Position numbers and translations under genes: made by a program. Below the pieces are notes generated by a model. That model saw nothing but the letters and a program-made list of their open reading frames with translations. It did not search any database and was not told where the DNA came from. 39,602 nt of DNA from Ignavibacteriales bacterium. GTDB taxonomy: Bacteria > Bacteroidota > Ignavibacteria > Ignavibacteriales > Ignavibacteriaceae. Numbering within the stretch: the first letter of the stretch is position 1; every line of letters begins with the position of its first letter. Shown one piece after another: positions 24,791 to 33,725 of the stretch. The stretch lies in NCBI GenBank assembly GCA_012517155.1, contig JAAYVN010000064.1, forward strand, positions 1-39,602. The letters are read 5' to 3'.

Positions 24791-27700
24791 TTACTTCATT
24801 AAAACAAGCTTTTTGATCTGTACAAAATCGCCTGCATTCAGTTTGTAGAAATAAACGCCGCTGGCAAGATTACTGCCGTCAAATGATACAGTATACTTTC
24901 CTGTCTGCTGGAATTCATTTACAAGATTTGTCACCAGTTCACCCGATATCGAGTAAACGGATAATTCAACTCTTGCGTCAACCGGTATCTGATAAGTGAT
25001 CTTTGTAACCGGGTTGAACGGATTCGGGTAATTCTGCTCAAGAGCAAAATCACTTACGATACTGCTAAACTCAACCTTGACTTCCTGGGAGTATGCAAAA
25101 GTTCCGTCAAAGTCAACTTGCTTCAGTCTGTAGCTCAATTCACCCTTTAAGGTCAAGCCCGTTAAATTATCTGTGAACTGATAGCTGCTAATCTCAGAAG
25201 TTGTTCCCTTGCCGGAAACAAATCCGATTTTAGCCCATGATCCGTTGATATTTCTCTCAACTTCAAAACCACTGTTATTTGTCTCGGTTGCAGTTACCCA
25301 GTTAAGGCTAACGCTGCTGCCCGTTACAGAAGCTTCAAAGAGACTAAGTTCAACAGGAACTAATTCCGGATTTCCGACAACTAACAACCAGTCTGAACCA
25401 ATTCTAAGTCCATCAAGTCGCAGGGTTGCAGCAGTTGATGCACCACCTTGCCTGAAAGCAACGCTACCAAGATTAACCGGATCGGTTGTTGCATCCGTCT
25501 GCTCTAAAAGTGCGGCAGGTTCGGTTCCGCCAACCGGGTTTACCCATAATTTAACTATGTCAGTACTTTCTCCGGCAACGAACTGATATTTAAGTACTAC
25601 AAGCGTAGTTGTGTTCATGGTATAGTTGAATGGCGTGTAAACTATGTCATTTCCGCCCTTGCTAACACCAAATGCAAGCAGGTTTTCCGCATTTCTCTTC
25701 ACATAAACTCTACCACGGAAGGTTGTGCTTATTGTGGTTGGTCCTAAGTGAACGAAATAATCGCCTGCTTCAGTAGCGGCAGTTACGTTTACCAGGAAGG
25801 ATGTATAGAAGCTGCCGGTAGTTTGTTCAGCGAAGTTCCTGTGAACATCCTCACCCGAAGGTCCGAGCAAGCCAACTGAATTTCCTTCCCCACCGCCAAG
25901 ATATCCGGGGAATCCAAGCGCCGGTGGATTAACTGCAATAGAATTTGTACCAGCACCGCTGTGTGCAGTCCATCCGGAATTGGATAATAATGTACCATCC
26001 GGTAAATCAAAGTTATCAGCATAAAATACCGGAGTTACAAATGGAGTGCTTTCGTCAGCACCTTTGTATGGCTGAACAGCATCTCTCAAATCACCGTCTA
26101 TATCGGTTGTGATTCCAGCAATCGGTGTACCTGCTAGATCAATATCTCCGGAGGAAGAACCTACCAGATGTAGGTCTGTACCGCTGACAAAGAAAACCGG
26201 TTTGCTAACAGAGTTCGCATCCTGAGTTGTTACCTGCCAGGCTGGTAAATCAGCATAGCTGGTTCCCTGATAGTTTACAAGGTTCTGCTCTGATTTAAGT
26301 ACGTTATAGTTCGAAGTCAAAACAGTTGTAGCGGGAACAAGAGCTATTGCGGATGATCCCGTATTTCCGGTGTGTTTGTTGATAATAATATTATTCTTGA
26401 GATCAACATTAACCGGACCGGTGCCATTTGTATGATATCCGATTGCATGACTTACAAGCGTGGAAGCGTTGTTATTTACAACAATCGTATTATAGTAAGC
26501 CTTGATATTTCCCATGTTCTGGGCTGAGCGGAATCCGATTCCGTATGTATATCTGGTCTCGTCTGCAGCGCCAATATTTATCATGTTGTTCACAACGCTG
26601 ATAATATCCGTAGGTTCCGCACCGTTTCCTGCGAATGCAATTCCTATCAAATAGGCAGATGCATTAAGGGTTTTCTCGAGACAGTTTATCACGTTACCTT
26701 CGATATTCAGGTTACCAACGTGACCGGTAATATAAATTCCGTGATTGTATGTATCCGTAGCACCGGCAGATGTAGGAAGGACATGAATAGTGTTGCCGAT
26801 GATTTCGCTGTTTGTAAGATAAATCGTGGCAACGCCTCTTGTACCGCAGTACATCTCGTTGTTCACAATACTAAAGGAATTTGCAACAGATGCGCCACCC
26901 CAAGGAGCAAGGGCATCGCGTCTTACCGGTCTTTCCGGTGTGCCTATCTGGCAGTTTTCTACTCTGAATCCGGTAACTCCGCCAAGATCGTTAATAACCG
27001 CACCATACCTAAAATTGGTTTGTCCCGTTATATAGTTTTTAATAACAAGGTTTTTCAGCGTAACGCTGTCCGCATCAGCATGGTTAAGTGTGAAAGGAAC
27101 ATCAACCACCGGGGTTATTTGTTCAGTGCTGATAACCAGATTTCTTGTATCTGTACCGTTATTGCTTCCGTCAAATGTAATATTTCCTGTCTTGAATCCA
27201 ATCAAATATGGACCATTACCTACTGATGGATTTGAAGTCAGAAGTAAAGTAACATTCCTGCCAGGAGCCGGTTTGATGGTAACAAAAGCATCTTGCCAAA
27301 GAGGCGGATTAAATTCAAATGCTGCGCCCCTCAGGGTGTCCGCATCAAGCAGAAAGTTTGTGATTCCAACTGCACCTGTGGAATTGAGAGTCTCCATTGC
27401 CTCATCGAAGGATGCAAAACCTTTTGGGTGTGTTCCCTGAGGTATGTAATAATCACCTGTGAGCATATTTGCATATACCACCCCGATCCATAAATCAATC
27501 TGAAGTGCCCAGCTGCTTGGAGATCCATACTGCCAGAATGTTCCATCGTTCCATCTTTCCCAAACGCGTGACGGGGATGCACCGTTTGGTGACTGGTTTG
27601 AAATCAATGCAAATTTATCATCAACAGTGAGTGACCACTCAATACCAACAAACACTGACATTCCGTCAAGTTCGATGTCGCCGATTGATTCTTTTGCAAG

Positions 27701-28135
27701 ACTGACAACAGTTGGTCCGGTTGTATCAATTTCACTTACAAGTTTTGGAATTGATACAATCAAATCGCCGGGGGCGCCGTTAATTGCAACCTGCCTTATT
27801 ACAATAAATACAGTATCGGATGAACCGACGACCTGCTTAGCTCCAAAAAAGAGAATAAGCGAATGTGCCATAGGATTATTCATAGCGAAGTCAAATCTCT
27901 GATACTTACCGGTATCAAAATAATCGTTCGTACCATTTACGTAGCCTGCCGGCTGACCGCTTATTGTAGCCGTGTAAATTACTCCCGGGGGAACCATGTA
28001 ATGCAGTGTGTCATTGCTTTCCGTTCCAACACTTCTATCGAATTGCCGGTCGGAAGAAACTGCATTCCTCTGCTGAGCATTTACCAGGCTTACAGTTAGT
28101 ATGAGAAGCAGAAAGATATAGATTGCTTTCCTCAT
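24791..28135 (-). CDS. Large secreted beta-helix protein with T9SS C-terminal sorting domain
   Basis: The product is about 1114 residues. It has a signal peptide (MRKAIYIFLLLILTVSLVNA). After a start region of unknown type, right-handed beta-helix repeats (about 315-640) carry units such as NITFDGSNNG and NIIINKHTG. A lectin-like or LamG-like domain (about 705-920, from YADNFDLPDGTLLSNSGWTAH) and a fibronectin-like stretch (about 928-1020) follow. The T9SS type A sorting domain (about 1030-1114) has LEQNYPNPFNPVTKITY, LASGVYFYKLNAG and the KKLVLMK end. It should be exported through the outer membrane and attached or released. I start at ATG 28135, because AAAGG lies seven bases before it; an ATG at 28150 lacks a site. 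No catalytic residues can be named. Confidence 0.9.
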   Translation of the reverse strand: MRKAIYIFLLLILTVSLVNAQQRNAVSSDRQFDRSVGTESNDTLHYMVPPGVIYTATISGQPAGYVNGTNDYFDTGKYQRFDFAMNNPMAHSLILFFGAKQVVGSSDTVFIVIRQVAINGAPGDLIVSIPKLVSEIDTTGPTVVSLAKESIGDIELDGMSVFVGIEWSLTVDDKFALISNQSPNGASPSRVWERWNDGTFWQYGSPSSWALQIDLWIGVVYANMLTGDYYIPQGTHPKGFASFDEAMETLNSTGAVGITNFLLDADTLRGAAFEFNPPLWQDAFVTIKPAPGRNVTLLLTSNPSVGNGPYLIGFKTGNITFDGSNNGTDTRNLVISTEQITPVVDVPFTLNHADADSVTLKNLVIKNYITGQTNFRYGAVINDLGGVTGFRVENCQIGTPERPVRRDALAPWGGASVANSFSIVNNEMYCGTRGVATIYLTNSEIIGNTIHVLPTSAGATDTYNHGIYITGHVGNLNIEGNVINCLEKTLNASAYLIGIAFAGNGAEPTDIISVVNNMINIGAADETRYTYGIGFRSAQNMGNIKAYYNTIVVNNNASTLVSHAIGYHTNGTGPVNVDLKNNIIINKHTGNTGSSAIALVPATTVLTSNYNVLKSEQNLVNYQGTSYADLPAWQVTTQDANSVSKPVFFVSGTDLHLVGSSSGDIDLAGTPIAGITTDIDGDLRDAVQPYKGADESTPFVTPVFYADNFDLPDGTLLSNSGWTAHSGAGTNSIAVNPPALGFPGYLGGGEGNSVGLLGPSGEDVHRNFAEQTTGSFYTSFLVNVTAATEAGDYFVHLGPTTISTTFRGRVYVKRNAENLLAFGVSKGGNDIVYTPFNYTMNTTTLVVLKYQFVAGESTDIVKLWVNPVGGTEPAALLEQTDATTDPVNLGSVAFRQGGASTAATLRLDGLRIGSDWLLVVGNPELVPVELSLFEASVTGSSVSLNWVTATETNNSGFEVERNINGSWAKIGFVSGKGTTSEISSYQFTDNLTGLTLKGELSYRLKQVDFDGTFAYSQEVKVEFSSIVSDFALEQNYPNPFNPVTKITYQIPVDARVELSVYSISGELVTNLVNEFQQTGKYTVSFDGSNLASGVYFYKLNAGDFVQIKKLVLMK

Positions 28136-28142
28136 AATAGTG

Positions 28143-28147
28143 CCTTT
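28143..28147 (-). promoter_or_regulatory. Ribosome binding site deciding the T9SS-substrate start
   Basis: AAAGG on minus lies seven bases before the ATG at 28135 and inside the longer frame from 28150, so it favours the start that gives a signal peptide beginning MRKAIY. Confidence 0.7.
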
Positions 28148-28207
28148 CATTTGTTTTTTGTTTTTTGATTTTATTTAATTTATCCGCAATACGAATATTT
28201 AAAAAAC

Positions 28208-28236
28208 AAGATAGTATTTTTTTTCATAATAGTCAA
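28208..28236 (-). promoter_or_regulatory. Sigma-70-type promoter of the T9SS-substrate gene
   Basis: On minus TTGACT (28236-28231), a 17-base spacer and TATCTT (28213-28208) form a near-consensus promoter. The start of transcription would be near 28200, giving a leader of about 65 bases. This separates the gene from hpnE, which ends at 28316. Confidence 0.7.
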
Positions 28237-28315
28237 CAATATTCGGAAATGGTTATCACCCAATGTTAATTTCATAATTTCCTTTAGGAAAAGAATTGTG
28301 CTTTTTAAGTAGTAA

Positions 28316-29593
28316 TCAGAGAAGTATATTGGAAAGTCTTCTTGCGGATAAAACGCCTGTTTCAATTGTGGCAGGGAGATTGGGAATAGTCCAGTCCCCT
28401 ATTATATACGCATTCTCTGCTATATTTAACAGGGATATTTTAGGTCCTCTCTCAACACCGGAAAGTATGGTAGCACGCTTTTCTTTTATCACTTTTGCAT
28501 TTGTGAATTCTTCTTCTTTCACACCAAGATATTTCGAGATTTCATTTTTTGTTCTTCGAATTATTTTCCGGGAGTCTAATGAAGCCCAGTCATCAGCACA
28601 GCTTATAACCGCGGAAAGCATATCTCCGTGATTAAACACCCAGTGAATGCCGGATTTTACAAGGGAATATAACTCCTCCTTCAGGGGATTGTTCGTTATT
28701 TTCAGAAAGACGGTAATAATTGTTGAGTAGTTGAAATCCAAAGATCCCCCGGGCAATCTTTCCGGAATCCCTTCAATTCGTTTCAACGCATGGGGGGGAA
28801 TGGCGAAAACCACTTCATCAAAGGGGGTTAATTCCCTTTTAGTGGTTTTGATTAAGGTTATCTTATCTCCTTGAAATACAACCCCTTTCACCGCTTCGGA
28901 AAAGTTTATTTTACCCGATCTTTCCTTCAGATACTGAATTGCAGAAGTGACGTATAAACTGCTAAGTCCTTTTCTTGTTATTACGGGTTTGCTTCCTTCG
29001 CTTCCTTTCAGGAAAATTTCCTTCAGCACATTAGCAAATATCACGAAGGAGGCGGATTCAATCGGAGTATTCATCGTGCTCACGACCAGCGGTTTCCAAA
29101 GTGTTTCCAGTTCATTTTCTCCGGAATTATTGTTTCTAAGCCACTTCAGTACCGGAATATCTTTTTTCTTACTCAAATCAAGAAACCAAAGGGAAGCAAT
29201 CAGTTTGCCAACTCTAAACCGCTCTGTTAAAGTCAACTGACCAAAATCAAGGATTGCATGAAGAAGATTCAGAGGATAGAGACTTGTGCGTGATTTCAGA
29301 TGCTGTATATAGCCCCTTTCAGAAACAAACGGTATGGACATTTGTTCCTGTTTGTAATACCCTTCGTTTGCACCAATCATTTGAAAGAAGCGGAGAGTTT
29401 CGCGGTAACAACCCATCAGGAGGTGCTGACCGTTATCTATCTCCCTGCCGAAATGATTGTCATAAAAAGAACGGGCTCTACCGCCGGGCATGGAGGATGC
29501 TTCAAATATCTCTACGCTGTTATTTTTTTGCGACAGGAAAACTGCGGCGGATAATCCCGCAATACCTCCCCCTGCGACTAAAATCCTTTTCAT
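28316..29593 (-). CDS. hpnE: Hydroxysqualene dehydroxylase HpnE
   Basis: HpnE is the FAD-dependent enzyme that turns hydroxysqualene into squalene, the last step of the HpnCDE route. The 425-residue protein has the dinucleotide-binding VAGGGIAGLSAAVFLSQ (6-22) and FEASSMPGGRARSF, and the family-specific EIDNGQHLLMGCYRETLRFF near residue 52. It ends with the FAD-contacting block AYIIGDWTIPNLPATIETG. The phytoene-desaturase-like fold is complete. It overlaps hpnD by four bases. Squalene would feed hopanoids or C30 carotenoids; no cyclase gene is in the window. Confidence 0.94.
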   Translation of the reverse strand: MKRILVAGGGIAGLSAAVFLSQKNNSVEIFEASSMPGGRARSFYDNHFGREIDNGQHLLMGCYRETLRFFQMIGANEGYYKQEQMSIPFVSERGYIQHLKSRTSLYPLNLLHAILDFGQLTLTERFRVGKLIASLWFLDLSKKKDIPVLKWLRNNNSGENELETLWKPLVVSTMNTPIESASFVIFANVLKEIFLKGSEGSKPVITRKGLSSLYVTSAIQYLKERSGKINFSEAVKGVVFQGDKITLIKTTKRELTPFDEVVFAIPPHALKRIEGIPERLPGGSLDFNYSTIITVFLKITNNPLKEELYSLVKSGIHWVFNHGDMLSAVISCADDWASLDSRKIIRRTKNEISKYLGVKEEEFTNAKVIKEKRATILSGVERGPKISLLNIAENAYIIGDWTIPNLPATIETGVLSARRLSNILL

Positions 29594-30432
29594 TGATAGA
29601 CTAAGTTGTATTTCACCCAGACCCCGAGTGCGATACCAACTTTTTCGAATTTGCTTACTTTTACGTGATTCGAGAAGATGTCGTAGTTATTCTCAACAAT
29701 CCTGTCCAGAAGCCTGTGATAAATATGCTGCATTGCCCTGGCAGCAAACATAGATACCTTGTCGTCCATATGCAACAGCCGTGTTGCTTTGTCGAAGTAG
29801 ATGTTAGCCCTTTCGACCTCAAATCTCATAAGACTGACGAAATTATTGTTATAAACGCTTGTCAGAAGTTCCTCTTCGGAATAATTGAACCTGCGCAGAT
29901 CTTCCCGGGGTAAGTATATACGGTTTTTAAGTGCATCCTTTTTAATGTCACGCAGGATATTTGTCAGCTGCAAAGCTATTCCGAGATTCTCGGCAAAATC
30001 CTTTGCGGATTTATGCTTGTACCCGAAAATCTCGATGCACATCAGTCCGACAGTAGAAGCCACCCGAAAACAATAGAGGCGCAAGTCTTCAAAATTCTCA
30101 TATCTGTTGTAGTTCAGATCCATCTCCATTCCCTTTATGAGATTGAAGAATGGATCCAGGGGGATATTGAATTGGGCTATAGTAGTTCCAAGAGTATTCA
30201 GGAGGGAGTATTCTGAGTCCCCTTTCAGGGCATTTTCGAACTCGCTTCGCCATTTAGTGAGCGTCTGGGATTTCATCTCCTGGGACATAACGTCCTCGTC
30301 AACAATATCGTCTGTCTTCCTGCAGAAAGCATAGACGGTATTCATTGCATCCCTCTTGGCTGCGGGGAGTAAATTGAACGCATAGTAGAAACTACTTTTA
30401 CTGTTCTTCGATATGTTTTTTGCTTCAGACAC
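29590..30432 (-). CDS. hpnD: Presqualene diphosphate synthase HpnD
   Basis: HpnD condenses two farnesyl diphosphates to presqualene diphosphate. The 280-residue protein has SSFYYAFNLLPAAKRDAM, the first aspartate motif DDIVDE (about 42-47), YCFRVASTVGLMCIEIFG and the second aspartate region QLTNILRDIKKDALKNRIYLP, all typical of squalene/phytoene synthases. Its place between hpnC and hpnE marks it as HpnD rather than a carotenoid CrtB. It overlaps hpnC by eight bases and hpnE by four, so the three genes are translated together. Confidence 0.94.
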   Translation of the reverse strand: MSEAKNISKNSKSSFYYAFNLLPAAKRDAMNTVYAFCRKTDDIVDEDVMSQEMKSQTLTKWRSEFENALKGDSEYSLLNTLGTTIAQFNIPLDPFFNLIKGMEMDLNYNRYENFEDLRLYCFRVASTVGLMCIEIFGYKHKSAKDFAENLGIALQLTNILRDIKKDALKNRIYLPREDLRRFNYSEEELLTSVYNNNFVSLMRFEVERANIYFDKATRLLHMDDKVSMFAARAMQHIYHRLLDRIVENNYDIFSNHVKVSKFEKVGIALGVWVKYNLVYQ

Positions 30433-31288
30433 TAAGTAATGACTTAAAAAAAATAATTATAAAATCCAATTTATCAAGTTTTAGTCTATTTGTCAAGACA
30501 TTAAAACCGCTTTTTTCAATTTTTGAAAGTATTCTCTCTCCCCCTGCAACAGTCCATTTTATCTCGAACTTAAAACGCCCGGACAGATACGGAATCAGGT
30601 TTCTTCCCTCGAGGAACATATTTCTCACCAGTTCAATGTTTTCTCTTACCACTTTCTTAAGGGATTCCGGTGTTTCGCCGGAGAGGAAATCGTTTACGCT
30701 GACTGAATTTCTTTCCAGTTCGTCGAGAGGGAAATATATTCTCCCCTTCCCGAAGTCAATTTTAACGTCCTGAAGAAAGTTAGTTAACTGCAGCGCCGTG
30801 CATATTTTATCGGAGTAAAGAAGCGGGATACTATGCCGCACACCTACAAGTTCAAGCAGGAGTCTGCCAACAGGGTTTGCAGATCTTCGGCAATAATCGA
30901 GCACCTCATCATGCGTGGAGTATCTCTTTTTTACCACATCCTGCTTAAAAGCACTCAGCAGATCAAGAAAAAGTTGGGGAGTAAGCTTGCGTTCTTTAAT
31001 TGTATGCGCAAGTGCGGTAAACTGAACAGATTCACCCCTGCCGTCAAGCGCTTTTCGGAAGGATACTTCAAAACGGTCCAGTTCCTCGAGTCTTCTCTTT
31101 TCATCCGACGGATTATTTGTGGAGCCCTCATCGGCGATATCGTCCGCAGCCCTAGCAAACCAGTAAATAACAGCAATATGCTTTCTGAGTTCTTTTGGAA
31201 TAAGGAAAGAGGCAACGGGGAAATTTTCGTAATGAGATTTCGAAAGGTTAAAGGCTTCTTTATATAAGTCAGCGTTTTTCAGATTTAT
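30425..31288 (-). CDS. hpnC: Hydroxysqualene synthase HpnC, start codon unclear
   Basis: HpnC converts presqualene diphosphate to hydroxysqualene. Read by hand, one uninterrupted frame runs from the tRNA-Leu to the stop at 30425 and contains the whole family: KSHYENFPVASFLIP, the motif ARAADDIADEG, RRSANPVGRLLLELVG and the second motif NFLQDVKIDFGKGRIYFP. There is no frameshift. However, the first ATG, GTG or TTG in this frame is a GTG at 30937, after the first aspartate motif, which would remove about 115 essential residues. The true start must be a near-cognate codon just 3' of the tRNA: ATT 31294, ATA 31288 or CTG 31282 (ATT 31309 is also possible). I give 31288 as a midpoint. A base error in the source sequence is the plain alternative. 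Confidence 0.8.
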   Translation of the reverse strand: MNLKNADLYKEAFNLSKSHYENFPVASFLIPKELRKHIAVIYWFARAADDIADEGSTNNPSDEKRRLEELDRFEVSFRKALDGRGESVQFTALAHTIKERKLTPQLFLDLLSAFKQDVVKKRYSTHDEVLDYCRRSANPVGRLLLELVGVRHSIPLLYSDKICTALQLTNFLQDVKIDFGKGRIYFPLDELERNSVSVNDFLSGETPESLKKVVRENIELVRNMFLEGRNLIPYLSGRFKFEIKWTVAGGERILSKIEKSGFNVLTNRLKLDKLDFIIIFFKSLLSV

Positions 31289-31313
31289 ATGAATTTGAGT
31301 TGAATGAATTTTG

Positions 31314-31397
31314 TGCCCGAAAGGGGACTCGAACCCCTACGAAGTCATCTTCACTAGACCCTGAACCTAGCGCGTCTACCAATTCCGCCATCCGGGC
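31314..31397 (-). tRNA. tRNA-Leu(CAG)
   Basis: This 84-base type II tRNA has acceptor stem GCCCGGA/TTCGGGC (with one G-U pair), D arm GCGGAATTGGTAGACGC, anticodon loop TTCAGGG with anticodon CAG (reads CUG), a long variable arm GAAG/CTTC typical of Leu, and T arm GGGG-TTCGAGT-CCCC. The discriminator base is A; the CCA end is not encoded (the next bases are CAA). It lies upstream of hpnC on the same strand with about 20-30 bases between them. Confidence 0.97.
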
Positions 31398-31411
31398 AAA
31401 TTTCATTAACA

Positions 31412-31440
31412 AAAATAACACTTTTTAAGGAATTAACCAA
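31412..31440 (-). promoter_or_regulatory. Candidate promoter of tRNA-Leu and hpnCDE
   Basis: On minus TTGGTT (31440-31435), a 17-base spacer and TATTTT (31417-31412) stand 14 bases before the first base of the tRNA. Transcription would begin near 31405. No other promoter is obvious between the tRNA and hpnC, so both may lie on one transcript. Confidence 0.5.
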
Positions 31441-31474
31441 TTCCCGGCAAATGGTAATTTCAATTTGCCGGGAA
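31441..31474 (-). terminator. Perfect 12-bp hairpin after the PBP gene
   Basis: TTCCCGGCAAAT (31441-31452) and its exact reverse complement (31463-31474) flank a ten-base loop. The hairpin starts eight bases after the PBP stop codon and ends directly at the -35 box of the tRNA promoter. On minus the bases that follow (TTGGTTAATT) are only partly T, so as a terminator it is imperfect; it may also protect the 3' end of the mRNA. Confidence 0.6.
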
Positions 31475-31481
31475 TAAAAAA

Positions 31482-33716
31482 TTACCACTCACTTCCCCGT
31501 TTTTCCTCACCATGTCCGCCACCACCGTGGAAAGTGCAGTATCCGGGTTTCTTATTTACATTGATAAGGTCGGAAATTCTTTCCGAACACTGGGGAGTAG
31601 CGAGTTTTGAGTCCCCCATATCCACCGAATGTTTGCAGAACTGTACAGACTCGACATCCTCAGCGAGTTTGAAATATTCCAGCGGGATATTTAACTGCTT
31701 ATAAGTGGCTTCCATAAATTTAGCCCAGATGGGCATAGAGGCACGTGCTCCCTGACCATACCAACCATTGAATTTCACCCTGCCATCATCGAAGCCTGTC
31801 CAGACGGTTCCCACAAGCTGAGGAGTGAATCCAACAAACCAGGCATCGCCAAAATCCTGAGTAGTTCCTGTTTTTCCTGCAGCCGGACGGTGGAAAAACT
31901 CACGTGATCGTGCTCCCGTACCATATTGAAGAACGTCCTGCATCATATTACTGATAATACTTGCTGTTTGCGGACTGATCGCTTCCCTGTATTCCGGTTT
32001 AAATTCATCTATCAACATCCCGTTGCGGTCTTCGATTCTAAGGATACTTATCGGGCTTATATATATACCGTTATTGGCTATCGTTTGATAAGCACTATTA
32101 AGCTCCATCGGAGAAACCTCTGCCGTGCCAAGCGCAATAGAGGGGAAACTTGGAATAGTGGAGTTTATCCCCATTCTTTTAGCAAATTTTGCCACCTGCG
32201 ATGGTGGAGCCATGTCGCTTACAGTCAGTTTTGCAGCAATAATATTAACAGAGAGGGCAAGACCCCGACGCAATGTCATGTACCCACCTTCTGAGAAATC
32301 GCTGTTATTAGGTGACCAGCCATTATAATTGAATTTCTGGTTCAGAAGAGAATATGCAGGGTAATACCCGTTATCAACTGCAACCGTGTAAACTATTGGT
32401 TTGAAAGAAGATCCGGGTTGGCGTCTTATTTGAGTTACATGATTTAACCCATACATAAAAGTCTGGTTGTTTGCACCGACCATTGCCCTGATCTGCCCGG
32501 TTTTAACATCCGAAACAATGAATCCTGTCTGTACAGTAGCTTCGGCATTTTTTACGGAATCTATGAACTTCCGGTCATTCTTTAAACGGTTGTAAATCAT
32601 TGTTTTTTCAGGTTTTTCGTCTGCTCCCCTATATTCAGGATTATTCCTTATTGCTTTTTCCAACAGAGCGTTCAAAGCGGACTTATTCTTGTCCCAGCTC
32701 CAGTTTTTATTGAAAATATCCTGATATTCTTTTAGATGCTCCGCAGCAACTCTGTTGGCAATCCTCTGCATCCTCATATCCAGGGTAGTGAAGATCGTCA
32801 GACCATCACGGTAAAGATCATAACCGTAGCGGTCCGCCATAGAAATCATTTGCTGGCGCACGTATTCGAGAAAATGGGCTGCTTCGTTGTTCGATTTCAC
32901 TTTTTCTCCCCTGGCAAGTACAATTGGTTCTTTCTTGTACTTCTCAAAATCGGTAAGGCTCAACTGCTCCGTGTTAACCAGATTCATCAGTACAATATTA
33001 CGCCGGCGAAGAGCGTTGTCGTAACGGAATTCGGGATCATAGTTTACGGAAGATTTTAACAATGCCACCAGCAGGGCGGATTCAGTAACGCTAAGTTCCT
33101 TTGCCTTTTTGTCAAAGTAGATATTTGCGGCGGATTCCACTCCGAATGCTCCCTTGCCAAAGTAGGAAACGTTGAGGTAGAGTTCCAGAATCTCTTTCTT
33201 CGTGAAGTTCTTTTCTATCTGAATGGAAGTGATCCACTCCCTGATTTTCCGTACAAAAGTATCAAAACTGTTCTCCCCTTTTATCTTGAGGTTGTACATA
33301 TTCTTTGCAAGCTGCTGTGTGATTGTGCTTGCTCCCTCGCGTCTGAAAGTAAGGATATTCTTAATAATTGCTTTAATAAAGCGGTCAACATCCACCCCCC
33401 AGTGGTCATAGAATTTCCTGTCCTCGGTAGCTATCAGCGCATCCAGCAGTAATTTCGGAACGCTGTCAATGCTTGTTTCTATACGATTCTCAATAAAGAA
33501 CTGCCCGATCAGTTCGCCGTCAACGGAATATACCTTGCTTGCCAGAGCAGGCTTGGGGTTCTCCAGTTCTTCCAGGGAGGGCAAGCCAAGCACGACATAA
33601 GTCATGAAAGCGGCAAAAAGGAGAAATGCCACGCCTCCAAAATACCACCATTTCCGTTGTTTGGAAACTTTCTTACGGGGTTTGTTATTCATCTCATTTA
33701 AATCATTATTGCTCAT
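31482..33716 (-). CDS. Class A penicillin-binding protein (PBP1A family)
   Basis: This 744-residue bifunctional enzyme polymerises and cross-links peptidoglycan at the outer face of the inner membrane. A short basic cytoplasmic tail and one membrane segment (about 24-44) are followed by the glycosyltransferase domain with the catalytic Glu98 in ATEDRKFYDHWGVD and GASTITQQLAKN. The transpeptidase domain has SSFK (near 436), SVN (near 488) and KTGT (near 612). The C-terminus has CKHSVDMG and CTFHGGGGHGEE, a Cys/His-rich tail. It is the last gene of the right-hand minus run, with a nine-base gap after lpxH, and ends at a perfect hairpin. Confidence 0.95.
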   Translation of the reverse strand: MSNNDLNEMNNKPRKKVSKQRKWWYFGGVAFLLFAAFMTYVVLGLPSLEELENPKPALASKVYSVDGELIGQFFIENRIETSIDSVPKLLLDALIATEDRKFYDHWGVDVDRFIKAIIKNILTFRREGASTITQQLAKNMYNLKIKGENSFDTFVRKIREWITSIQIEKNFTKKEILELYLNVSYFGKGAFGVESAANIYFDKKAKELSVTESALLVALLKSSVNYDPEFRYDNALRRRNIVLMNLVNTEQLSLTDFEKYKKEPIVLARGEKVKSNNEAAHFLEYVRQQMISMADRYGYDLYRDGLTIFTTLDMRMQRIANRVAAEHLKEYQDIFNKNWSWDKNKSALNALLEKAIRNNPEYRGADEKPEKTMIYNRLKNDRKFIDSVKNAEATVQTGFIVSDVKTGQIRAMVGANNQTFMYGLNHVTQIRRQPGSSFKPIVYTVAVDNGYYPAYSLLNQKFNYNGWSPNNSDFSEGGYMTLRRGLALSVNIIAAKLTVSDMAPPSQVAKFAKRMGINSTIPSFPSIALGTAEVSPMELNSAYQTIANNGIYISPISILRIEDRNGMLIDEFKPEYREAISPQTASIISNMMQDVLQYGTGARSREFFHRPAAGKTGTTQDFGDAWFVGFTPQLVGTVWTGFDDGRVKFNGWYGQGARASMPIWAKFMEATYKQLNIPLEYFKLAEDVESVQFCKHSVDMGDSKLATPQCSERISDLINVNKKPGYCTFHGGGGHGEEKRGSEW

Positions 33717-33725
33717 AAATTTCCG

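Noticed and set aside
26720-27226. A 168-residue plus-strand frame inside the T9SS-substrate gene.
   Set aside because: It is antisense to a clearly coding, domain-rich frame, has no ribosome binding site or recognisable motif and is Cys-rich in the way shadow frames are.
28276-28295. A short stem (TTTCC/GGAAA) after hpnE as a terminator.
   Set aside because: The stem is only five pairs and no T run follows on minus.
30955-31215. A separate 86-residue minus frame, with the gene to its left appearing as a short hpnC fragment, suggested a frameshifted pseudogene.
   Set aside because: Translating the frame of the 30425 stop upstream gives the full HpnC N-terminus without a stop or shift; the 86-residue frame is an out-of-frame shadow.
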